Source of the DNA: Piscicola geometra
Lineage: Eukaryota; Annelida; Clitellata; Hirudinida; Piscicolidae
Length of the DNA: 64,000 bases
Direction: 5' to 3'
Assembly (NCBI GenBank): GCA_943735955.1
Contig: OX030966.1
Coordinates: 2,367,011-2,431,010 of the forward strand
Shown in pieces: positions 36,340 through 46,069 of the stretch. A program made the position numbers and the translations under genes. Below the pieces are notes generated by a model. The model had not been told where the DNA came from and made no database searches. It worked only from the letters and a program-made list of their open reading frames with translations. How positions within the stretch are numbered: position 1 is the stretch's first letter; each line of letters starts with the position of its first letter.

Positions 36340-36530
36340 GTTCTCCTTACCGGTATAAAACTCCAGATCATAAGCAATTTATCTCTAGTGTGAGTGCTTT
36401 CATTGGAGCTTGGACCACAATCCTTTTCACTGGAGAGGACCAAGTTCTCTTTAACGGTATAAAATTCCAGATCATAAGCAAAACCTGATTTACCAGAAAG
36501 CAGTTTATCTCCAGTGTGAGTGCGCTCATG
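36297..36530. repeat. Imperfect tandem duplication inside the piggyBac transposase
   Basis: Two copies start at 36297 and 36401 with cattggagcttggaccacaa. They share about 80 bp at high identity, then diverge by a ~20-bp length difference before a shared tgtgagtgc. The duplication repeats the protein segment SPVKRIVVQAP and breaks the reading frame. Confidence 0.8.
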
Positions 36531-36945
36531 GATTTACCAGAAAGAACCCAAATCTTGTAGCCCCACTTGTGCGGTTTGTTTTTATTATACTGCTTCAAGC
36601 GACTGTGACATTTGAAAGGCACTACTTGTTCATCTACGCATAAGGACTCTTCTTTAGGAATTTTGTCGAGACAGTTTTGTATCTCTGACAAAAGCGGCCT
36701 AATCTTATGAAGTCGATCGCCATCAGGGTCTAATGTTGAGCTATCATTAAAATGAAGAAAAAATTTGGTCTCCTCCCATCTGTTAACATTCATTACTTCT
36801 GAAACCTTTTCCACTTTGTAATTGCCATTCCAGTATCTTCTGGTACTTGGTAAGACTACCAAGGACATCCACATGGATATGCCCAGAAACTTTTCTAGTT
36901 CCGGAACAGTTAGCTGCAGTGGTTTTTCAGGACGAGTTTGAGCAC
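36368..36945 (-). pseudogene. piggyBac transposase, N-proximal part
   Basis: Encodes TVPELEKFLGISMWMSLV, KVSEVMNVNRWEETKFFLHF, DRLHKIRPLLSEIQNCLDKI and ESLCVDEQVVPFKCH, holding the first catalytic Asp. The frame then runs into the duplicated segment and stops. Residues upstream of YCAQTRPEK are lost at the junction near 36,957. Confidence 0.75.
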
Positions 36946-36959
36946 AGTAAAGATTTGTC

Positions 36960-37330
36960 TATTGCATCTCGATGGCTGCTTTTATCTGCATCAGTCCAAA
37001 ATCTTTTGACGTAGTTTCTAATTTCGTTTTCAGCATAGAAATCATCGGAATGACAATAGAAATTGATGCATTATCGTAGCTGATCTCTGTGGTCGTATCA
37101 TGAAATGGTTTTAACACATCAACTAATCGTTCCTTCAGTTTCCATTCCTTTTTTGTTAAAGTGTCGATGCCTCCATATTCAACTGAATTACAGTTTTTAT
37201 TACTTTTTGCAGTTCATTTAATCTAGACAGCATCAAGTATGAGCTGTTCCACCTTGTCTCAATCTTTTGAATGTTGTGGAACATCAGCTGATTTTGTATT
37301 TTTAAAATTGACGACAAGCTTGTTCGCTGT
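36960..37330 (-). pseudogene. hAT transposase fragment beside the piggyBac remnant
   Basis: The minus strand encodes FHNIQKIETRWNSSYLMLSR, then KERLVDVLKPFHDTTTEI and SIVIPMISMLKTKLE. This is the TRWNS(S/T)Y..ML block of hAT transposases followed by the LxPF..T..S....S.VIP..L helix. One frameshift or stop lies between the two blocks. It joins the piggyBac frame directly. Confidence 0.75.
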
Positions 37331-38402
37331 GTTCGAAGTGAGAAACAATTTTTCTTGATAAATCGTTTTAGTTATGTATTTTAAAAAAATATAGTCCGTT
37401 TTATTTATTTAAAATTGGGAAACGAATCTATAAAAAAATAAAGTCCGTTATAATTATAATTATAGTTCGTTTTAATGATTTAATTTAAAAAAAAATATAG
37501 TCCGTTTTGTTTATTTAAATATTGTGAAACAAATCTATAAAAAGTCCGTTTTATTGCAACTAAAATATTAACAAGGAGACATTTTCTCCAAGTAGCTTTT
37601 TCTCCAAGAGGTTTTTTTTCCGGGAGGCTTTTTGTAGAAGGTATTTTACCTGAAGGCTTTTCTCCGAGAGGCTTTTTGTCCGTTCCCCACTTTCTCTAAT
37701 GAGTCTGAAGAAAATTTCATCTTTCACGACAATTTGCAGTAAATATGAAAAGCAACTTAATTCACGTTAACTGTGGAATATCAGTTGATTTTTGGGGTCA
37801 ATTCAATAAGCTTGGCACCACCAACAGGTGGCTGGAGCTTCGTTAATGAATGCACTATAGACTATAGTAATCTATATAGTAAAGTTACTATGGATGGAGC
37901 TTAAATTAGTTGGATTATATTTTTCATATTTACAATAATATTTTATATATTTTTTTGGCCGAGACTCCATTCACCGGATTTATGCTAATGAGCGTTTAAA
38001 TCTAAAACTAAATGTTAAATAAATAGATGTTAAATCTTTGAGAACATTTTAAAAATAAGTGTGTAATTATGTAATTTTAAAAAACTATTATAAAGATGAA
38101 TTTATTTTTATAAAAAGATATTAAATTTAAAATTACCGACCCAGATAATTTTGTTATTATCTGAATTGTTTAAACTTTATATTTTAGATAATTTTTACAT
38201 ATTTTCATATTTAGCATCGTATATCGAACAAAATCTCCCTTACAAATAGATTTTATTCTGGGGTCAGGGTAAGGTGTAAATTTCTATAGTAAACTTTATA
38301 TAATGATTCACCAATTATTCGAGTTTTTTTTTCAAAAGACATTTTAACAGTTTAAATTTATTTTTTTCAAAAACATAATTTATAATTATTGATAATATAG
38401 TT

Positions 38403-38475
38403 GAAATTGGGTGGGTGGGTGGGTGGGTTGGGTGAGTGGGTGGGTGGGTTAGGGTTAGGGTTAGGGTTAGGGTTG
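38403..38475. repeat. (GGGT)n plus interstitial telomere-type (TTAGGG)4
   Basis: GGGT tetranucleotides pass directly into four exact TTAGGG units at 38449-38472, followed by GTT repeats to about 38,870. The setting inside a transposon nest argues against a true chromosome end. Confidence 0.92.
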
Positions 38476-38894
38476 CTGTTTCTATTGTTGTAGTTGTTGT
38501 TGCTGTTGTTGTAGTTGCTGTTGTTAGGGTTGTTGTTGGTGTTATTGTAGTTGTTGTTGTTGTTGTAGTCGCTGTTGTTGTAGTTGCTGTTGTTAGGGTT
38601 GTTGTTGGTGTTATTGTAGTTGTTGTTGTTGTTGTTGTAGTCGCTGTTCATATTGTTGTAGTTATTATTGTAGTTGTGGTTGTTGTCGTTGTTCATATTA
38701 TTGTGGTTATTATTGTAGTTTCTGTTGTTGTTATTGTTGTTATTGTGGTTGTTGTGGCTGTTGTAGTTGTTGCTGTTATTGTGATTATGGTTGTTGTTGT
38801 TGCTATCGTTGTTGTAGTTGTTGTTGTTGTTGTTATTGTTGTTGCAGTTGTTGTCGTTGTTGCTGTTCATGGTTCTTTAGAGAAACAAAAGCAG

Positions 38895-39200
38895 CGTGGG
38901 GAAAAAATATGCAAGTTTGGGATGATGCAAGAGGGTGGTGGCGTGGAGTTGAAGGTGGAATTCGAAAAATTGTGATGATGCTAGAGGGTGGTGGTGTGGT
39001 GGTAAGGGATTTTTGGTGTTGTTTTTGAAAAGGGAGGCAGCGTGGAGGAAAAATGTGTAAGTTTGGGATGATGCAAGAGTCTGGTGGCGTGGAGTTGAAG
39101 GCGAATTTGAAAGATTGTGATGATGTTGAAGGGTAGTGGTGTAGTGGTGAGGAATTATTGGTGTTTGTTTTTGAAGAAGGAGGTGGCGTGGTGAAGAAGT
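38895..39200. repeat. Tandem duplication of a ~148-bp unit
   Basis: aagtttgggatgatgcaaga occurs near 38,911 and 39,059. The following segments (ggtggcgtggagttgaagg) also recur at the same spacing, with about 85-90% similarity by eye. Confidence 0.8.
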
Positions 39201-40199
39201 ACTCGGGAGGGTGGAGAGTCGTGTCGAGGAATAAAAAATTATAAATAACGAGGAGGAAAACAAAACTTTTTTTGCTCAGTTTTTATTTATCAGTGAATGG
39301 CTATCGATTTCAACTCCCTTGGAGTTTCATCAGGCCTATGACTAAATAATGAAACAGAGCAAAGTATTAACGATAATAAGAAGTGAGAAGAGTCGATCAC
39401 TTTTTACAAAAATGTTTGAAAGATAAAATTTTAATAAAGTATTCTTTTTATACACTCATCAATAAGACATCATTATCTACTTAATGGTATTGAGTCAAAT
39501 GGAGCTCAAAGTTGACTCCCGAAAAGGATCGACTGTCTACGGCCGGTTACTCAGTTGATCACATATACATACACAGTCCATGATTACCACAAGTTCCACA
39601 ATTTTAAGTTTTCCAAGCATCAAATTAAGTATTAGAAAATTAAATACTCACATAAATTATTGCAACTGAATACTGATTTAGAAAATCTGTTGCCGCAAGC
39701 AACTTCTCGAGGTCCCACTCCACCAACCACAGCAATGTTGTTCTTCGCGATGAGTCCTTCCTTGTTCTTTTCAGACATCTTTTTCATTCAAATATTTCTA
39801 GGAAACTGATAAATGGAAAAAGTTTTAATGTTTTCAAAGTTTTAGTATAAAAAAATAGATGTTTTGTTCAAAGGCAAAATCAAAGAAACTTTTTCAACGA
39901 AAAAAATGTCTCAAGTTTTTGGCAGTTCCACTTTAATTTTTTCAGCTAAACTTTTTCTATAATTAACTGCTTTAAGTTTCGCAATTTTTTTATTTTCATG
40001 GTGGGACTTTCTATATCAAGCTTGCTTTGAGCAGGAGTTATTTTTAGAAGTTTTGTTTATTTCCGTTTTTTTAAAGCAATTCTTTCTTCAACTCATTTAT
40101 CATAGGAGTATCGGTCAAAACTCTTTGCTTTCGAACGCCTGCATCGGAATTAGTGAGCGAATCCTAGTCGATGCAGGATTCAACAAATATATTTATGGA

Positions 40200-40690
40200 A
40201 TCCTTATCAGCATCACCACTTTTTTTGCTTTTTTTGTCTTCAGAAAATTATTTTTGATCAGTGAGACCATTATGAGTATTCGCATCCAGTCTTGATTGTT
40301 GTAGATCGAGAACATTTGGAGTCGCTGCTTCCGGTTGTGGTCGGTCAGTGACATAAGCAGTTGAAAATTCTGATTCATCAAATCTATTGCTGTTGTATGG
40401 ATATATTCCTGTAAAAGAAGTATGATAATTAATTTTAGAACATACTTAAAAATTATAAATATTATATTTATACACGCGATGACATTCATTTGAAATCTAT
40501 TTGAAAGTAGAACCTGTAAAAGGAAATGCCGATTTGATATTTTCTTTGTGAAAGCCAATGGGGAAGCAACACCAACTAACCCATAATGATATTCACTAGA
40601 TTTTACAAAATAATTACGTATTAAAGTCTCTTGATCAACAGAGAAAATCTTTTGCACATTGTAGTTGACCTCAAACTCCATGTTATCCAA
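40200..40690 (-). pseudogene. pogo/Tigger-type transposase relic
   Basis: The minus strand encodes IFSVDQETLIRNYFVKSSEY then HYGLVGVASPLAF, matching the FT.EQE..L..Y......FYGLT...A..LAF helix-turn-helix of pogo/Tigger (CENP-B-like) transposases. After a gap, a different frame gives TGIYPYNSNRFDESEFSTAY and VTDRPQPEAATP, matching the C-terminal GI.PF....F...DF..S.VTDRP segment. The DDE catalytic core between them is absent, so this is an internally deleted copy. Confidence 0.62.
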
Positions 40691-41379
40691 CCGTTAGATA
40701 ATGTAAAATATTTACTTTTTAGCCATTGAAATTGATAAATACTTTTTTATCCGAAAAAAATTTCAAAATAACGATATATAATGAGGTCACCTATATTGTC
40801 GTCCAGGTGACACATCTTACTTGAAAAAACAATGATGCGTTCAATAAAACGCAATAATCGACTGTGTACACTGATCGAATGTGTACACCTTCCTCCTATA
40901 TCAAAATTAAAAAATTAATTTGTTGGTTTTTCGGTTAATGCAAGATCCATTTCAGGCGAAAATGCAAATATTTGTTTCTGCAGGATCCGAAAAATTGCGA
41001 AAACTAAGATAATTGACAATTTCGGCGCTGAACTCGAACTGATTTTCGGTCGGTCTCTAACTATAATAGATAGATTGGGATGTTTAACACCTACAGGTCT
41101 TTTGTCCTCTATAGTTGATGTTAATAAGATTTTCGTAAAAGGATCTAAATTAATTATTATTTTTTATTATTGCGTTGTATTCACATTTATAGTTATCCTT
41201 CACGGGATAGATTATTCAATAAAATAGGATATTTATAATTATCTTATTTTATTCGGAAAGACTTTGTATTAATTTCCGTTACCACATTGCTAGGCAAACT
41301 GTTGAAAACTGCAGTAACTTGGTTTTTACATTTTTTTACGTGTAATATTTTTTTAATGTTCCATTGAAAGGCTTGAAGC

Positions 41380-41660
41380 ATGGTCTCTTGTTTCGTTTGT
41401 ATTCTTTATTAGTAAACCCATATGTTGCCTAGCTGTCGTATACATTATTCATCATTTTTTATGTCTATCGGTACCATTTTATTCAAGTCTATAACTACGA
41501 TAGCCCTTTCATCTTTGGTATTAATTTTTTAGCCCTTTAGATGTTTTCTTTGCATTCACCATTTTGTTAAAAATTATGGAATCCACACACTGCTTCTATA
41601 TTCTAGATGAGGTCTCACTCTACCTTTAAATAATCATCTTAATTTTTGTATACCTTGAAA
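41380..41660 (-). pseudogene. CR1-like LINE reverse transcriptase relic
   Basis: The minus strand at about 41,585-41,632 reads FKGRVRPHLEYRSSVWIP, the (Y/F)K..VRPHLEYA..VW block near the end of CR1/Jockey-type reverse transcriptases. Flanking sequence is too decayed to read. Confidence 0.55.
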
Positions 41661-42547
41661 TTTTAATTATATTTCTTATTACTCCTATCATTTGGTTAGC
41701 TTTAATTACTTGTTTTTATTATAGTTTTTGAAATGTAATTCATTCTTTATAATTACCCCAGGATCTTATTCATATTTTATAGTCTCTAATACTACTTACC
41801 CTTCCTCATATAGTATGAACCTTTTGAGTATTATTAAACTGGAAAAAATATTTTTTAAAATTGTTAAAGACAAGGAAAGAAATAAAATTAAAAACACAAT
41901 TTCGTATAAGGGGCACTTTTATTGGATCATATTAAATAATCTAACACCACCACGTTACGTAGTTAAAGGGTGGAGTTTAAAGATTTGTTGAAAAAAAAGT
42001 TTACTAAAAGTTTATTAAAATATTTTTATAATTAAAATAGGATAGTTTGATAATTTAAATATTATAGTTAATTTATTAGAAAAAAATAATTTTAGTTAAA
42101 TATACAGAGGTTCTTATTTCTAGTGCTAGTTAAGACGAAACAATGATCTTTCATAATATTGCAGCTTTTAACAAAGATACCAATAATCTTTTTTCAGAAT
42201 TATTACAATAGTTCCAGGTGTTCCTTTTTTAGAATTAAGGCGAAGATTTAAGCGCCGATGAATTCAAGAATTATAAATTCTAAAACAATCTAAAATTCAG
42301 ATTTAGATTCTGAATTTATAATATAAATTTCATATTATAAAAGAACTTTTAATATGCAAAAATCTTGTTAAAACTAAATGAAACTAAGATAATAAAAAAA
42401 TATAATCGGCTGTAATTTGCGTAATGGCGTTTACCAAAGTAATACTTATTTAAATGTTTAATTTTGAAGAAATACTTCAAGTATCTATAATAATAATTGT
42501 AATAAACATTTCATTGAGTTATATTAAAAGTTTCTCAGTTAAATGCC

Positions 42548-42690
42548 CACAAGATGAGATCTCCACAGGGTGAGTTCTCCTAGGATGAGGTCTCATAGGA
42601 TTAAGTCTCTACAGAATGAGGTCCCCTAGGATGCGGTCTCCTGGGTTGAGGTCCCCTAGGATAAAGTCTCCAAGGATGAAGTTCCCTAGG
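42548..42690. repeat. ~18-bp minisatellite (ggatgaggtctcctag)n
   Basis: About eight diverged units of ggatgaggtctcctag type, strongly different in composition from the AT-rich flanks. Confidence 0.85.
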
Positions 42691-43994
42691 GGGGGGGTCT
42701 CTGCATACCGAAGTTTCGATCACCTCGTAAAATCGTGAAGTTACGTGGCCTACTTCGCTATGATGACACGATATTTGACGAGTTGATCTGTACAAGTAGC
42801 ACTCTGGCTGTTAATTTTTTTATAACTTATTTTTATTTCATTCATTAAATTTTTTAATTAAAAATCTCAATTGTTTTTGTTTTTAGACCTAAAAATGCTA
42901 AGATTAGAATAAAAGCTATGCAATACGTAGTATTTTTGCAGTCACCATTCTTGCTGTTAACTTTTTTATACCATAATTACACTTACTTTGAACTATGCTT
43001 TCAAAAAAAATTTTTTTTATTTTTTTATTACACAATTTTTTGACTGACATTAAGAAATTAGTACTGGAGCTAGGCATTTGGAAAAAAGAAAGTTGCCAGA
43101 AAAATGAGACAACAACTGAAGGGCTAAATTCTATAAACAATTCGATACACCGTTATAGAACACTTTTGAAAGCAAAACATTCCTTCCTCGTCTTCTGAAA
43201 CATCTCATTCTATAGTTTATATTTCTATTATCATCTCTGATTTGCATTATTTATTTGTTTATTATCATAATCACCATAGTCTTGATCGAATTGTTCGATT
43301 TTAATCCATTATTATTCGCATTCGAATCTAATGATTAACTTTTAGTTATGATATAGTTTAAAATTTTAATGATTTTTCACGTTTAAATTTCAATATGTTT
43401 GGCTTTCTCGATTTGATTTTTTTACCTTCTATTTTTTTATTTTTAGTAACATGGCTTGCGTCTTTCAAGCCGTGAAGAATAAAGATTTAAAAAAAACTTC
43501 TCTCAGAAGACGCTCTGCAAGAATCGTAATTTGGACCCATGCCAATTGAGCAGAGGGTTCCTGGTGTAAGCATTTTCTATTCTTAAAATTCTGAATTTTT
43601 ATTCTTATTTACCTCAATAAATTTGTTAACGAAAAATCTTGGAATATTTTTGTAGACGCTTCATAAATGCTAAGATTAGATTGCAAGCTTTGCAATATGT
43701 AATTTTTTTGCAGTCACCAGAGGCTTTTGAAAAAAATAGTTTAATTTAAATTTGGGTTTACAAGTTTGTGTTAATGTAAAAAAGAATAAAATGAAATAGT
43801 TAAATTTTGCTAAGCATTTCATTGCTGATTAAAAATGAGCGAAAAATAAGAAGGTTGAAGATGGCTTAATTTTTTGGACGAATACGTCAAGCCACATCTA
43901 AATCATTTACACGTCGTCATTCACATGCTGCCGCTAAAAAGAACTTCAGGTTATTTCAGATCGTTGTAAAAGACACTCTTTGCTCATGACAATC

Positions 43995-44188
43995 AGAAGT
44001 TACGTCAAAAAAGATCCACGTGTCTGTCTTTTAATCGTTCCTTCACATACTCAAGCCAATACTAATTCTCTGCCAAGTCTTATATGGGTGTTGGCAGATT
44101 GGCGGGCTGTCAGAGAATTAGTATTGGCTTGAGTATGTGAAGGAACGATTAGAAGACAGACACATGGATCTTTTTTGACGTAACTTCT
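43995..44188. repeat. Near-perfect hairpin with 78-bp arms
   Basis: Left arm 43995-44072 and right arm 44111-44188 are reverse complements at 76 of 78 positions; both differences are C/T transitions. The loop is 38 nt. No protein-coding potential. An 18-bp direct repeat aagtcttatatgggtgtt lies in the loop (44075-44092) and again after the right arm (44204-44221). Confidence 0.95.
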
Positions 44189-45441
44189 ATGTCATGTGCA
44201 CATAAGTCTTATATGGGTGTTTTGTACTTTTAGGAGTTGGAAAGTTCTGATTAGAGGAGGCGTGTGCATCAGTGTGTGTACATGCCTCCATTCTCCTGCT
44301 TGTGCAGTTACATAGATAAAATAACTCACATATATAGACACGTACATACACAATGAAATTCATAGATATACACTGACATACGTACATATGCATACATTGA
44401 CTGACATTCACGCATGTAAGGTGCCTTGGTGGTCAATGCTAGAGTATTAAGTGGTGGTCCTGTTGTGATACAATGTCACAAAGAATTGGTACATGTAAGC
44501 GTTACATACTCTTGATGAGGTTTCGAAAAAGTTATGCGAAAAAACTCATTTGTAGTTTTAATTTATAAAATTAAAGATTTAAGGGTGTGTTAAAAAACGA
44601 CACATTCTTGTGGCTGTTTTTGTCCTTTTGTGGTTTGTTGCTTCTCCTGTATTGTCACATTCGAGGGCCATCTCATGTAAGGGTAACGTCAATGCTTGAA
44701 AAGATTGAGTCTTATAGCTTGTACAAATCTAATAATTAAACATCTGTCAGCCCAAGTCAAATACAAAAAGAATGATTTGAAGGCAAGAAGTTCTTAAGAA
44801 AGTGCGTGCTCTCAAAAAAACAAAAGTTTAAAGAAAATTGTTTTAAATAAAACATGGTACATAGTATGCTTTTAAGTCTATGCAACAGTAAATAATCTGC
44901 TAGAGTTCACAAACCATCAAAATCCATCATTACCCAACAAAAAGGTATATTAACTTTCAAGAAAACCACCTCAACAAACCACGAACCAAGAGTGCGTGAT
45001 CCAGTGATTTCCTAGCGCTGAAGCGAACAATAAAACATTAATTCATTAAGGCGACCAACAAGTAGCTAGGAAACCATGAAAAGAACAGAAACAACAAAAT
45101 TACCGCAATAAAAGAAGCATAAAGGTCGTCGACAACGAGCCTCCAACAACGACAACAAGAAACATCGCATTAAGAGGCCCTTAATGGCGCTGTTTAAAGC
45201 ACATTACAAGCGTAAAGAGAGCATTCGACCATGACGACAGTGTTGGTTCCTTTGCAGTTGTTAATGCAGCTGTTGATTGTAACGGCATCACTCGAATCTA
45301 TTCTAAAACGATTTGATCGGACCAGCAAAGATGGTTTTAGATGGCATGCAAGAAATAGAGAATCGTAAAGAAAAATCCTGAGTCATTAAACCTTTAAAAA
45401 GGTAAAAATAAAGACCAGAAGGGTGCCGAGACTTTAAAAAC

Positions 45442-46069
45442 ATGTTTTTTTCTATACTTCTCTTCAAGTCTCTGTGTTCTTCTTTGATAAAGCTGGCTGT
45501 ATGTCTGTTAAGCTTGGTGTTGTGTTGCATACCCTCTACAACCCCCATCTCTTCTATTTTAAACAGCAGCTTTGAAAACCCCATTTTCCCACCATCGTCA
45601 TCTTTTTCAGCATCTTCATCTCTACCATCAAACCCTCTCTTTTTCTCAAAGCCACCCGCACGACCCACCCGCTTTCCCTTCCCGCACAACTTCAGAAGGT
45701 ACTTTTCCACACAACGGAGTCCCAACCTAGTGGAACTGCAGTCCGGGCAGTTAAAGGGCACCCTTGTAACACTGCCCCCTCTCCCTGGTGTCCATTTCAG
45801 TCAGGTGGAGGTTTTCAAAGGAATCCAGTATGCCTCACTCATCCATGGGGAACTCAGGTTCATGCCACCCACCTCATTCCTCGAAAAGTGGGATGGAGTA
45901 AGAGCTTTCCTGCACCACAAACCCTCCTGTCCACAGAGTCTTCCTGATGATAGTGATCTCCTGAAGCGGATGCCACGCTCCAGAGTGGAGTTTTTGAGAC
46001 GTTTGAGTGAAAAGAGTCGTGACCAGAACGAGGAGTGTCTGAACCTGAATCTGTATGTGCCCTTCAGAG
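45442..46069 (+). CDS. Neuroligin-like protein, first coding exon
   Basis: ATG at 45442; donor TTCAGAG|GTGGGT at 46069/46070, leaving phase 1. About 209 codons. The first 30 residues form a hydrophobic signal peptide (LAVCLLSLVLCC), followed by a Ser/Pro-rich spacer. Then comes the N-terminal carboxylesterase-like fold of neuroligins: QSGQLKGT, VEVFKGIQYAS, GELRFMPPTSF, KWDGVRAF, CPQSLPDD, RMPRSRVEFLRRL and NEECLNLNLYVP. Neuroligins are postsynaptic single-pass membrane proteins that bind neurexins. The MPRxRxEFLxRL element before the ECLxLNLYVP strand is typical of neuroligins rather than digestive esterases. No later exon was recognised, so the gene continues through a long intron or out of the window. 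Confidence 0.82.

Larger units (their letters stand above)
35106..36957 (-). mobile_element. piggyBac-type transposon remnant
   Basis: One end is clear: TTAA at 35106-35109 followed by CCCTCTACTGCATG, typical of a piggyBac target site plus terminal repeat. The transposase (DDE_Tnp_1_7 type) is on the minus strand. It shows the family's catalytic aspartates in CVDEQVVPF, LYFDNYFTS and VEWYDNKVVN, and VYNQHTGGVDLLDSLMG. The upstream part starts YCAQTRPEKPLQLTVPELEK near 36,955 and abuts hAT sequence, so the N-terminus and the other terminal repeat are missing. The frame is broken in the middle by a tandem duplication. Confidence 0.82.
33713..41059. mobile_element. Large nested hAT-like element bounded by 16-bp inverted repeats
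   Basis: The left end reads tagagaccgaccgaaa (33713-33728) and the right end is its exact reverse complement (41044-41059). Flanking 8-mers are actattat (33705-33712) and actataat (41060-41067), a 7/8 match as expected of an aged hAT target duplication. The 7.3-kb interior holds pieces of other elements: hAT-like frames, a piggyBac transposase, a pogo/Tigger relic and simple repeats. No transposase can be assigned to the outer ends with certainty. It may be a hAT swollen by later insertions. Confidence 0.72.

Noticed and set aside
38449..38474. True chromosome end
   Set aside because: Only four TTAGGG units, with unique and transposon sequence on both sides.
38367..38870. Asn-rich minus frame
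   Set aside because: Encoded by GTT/AAC repeats, with no flanking coding sequence.
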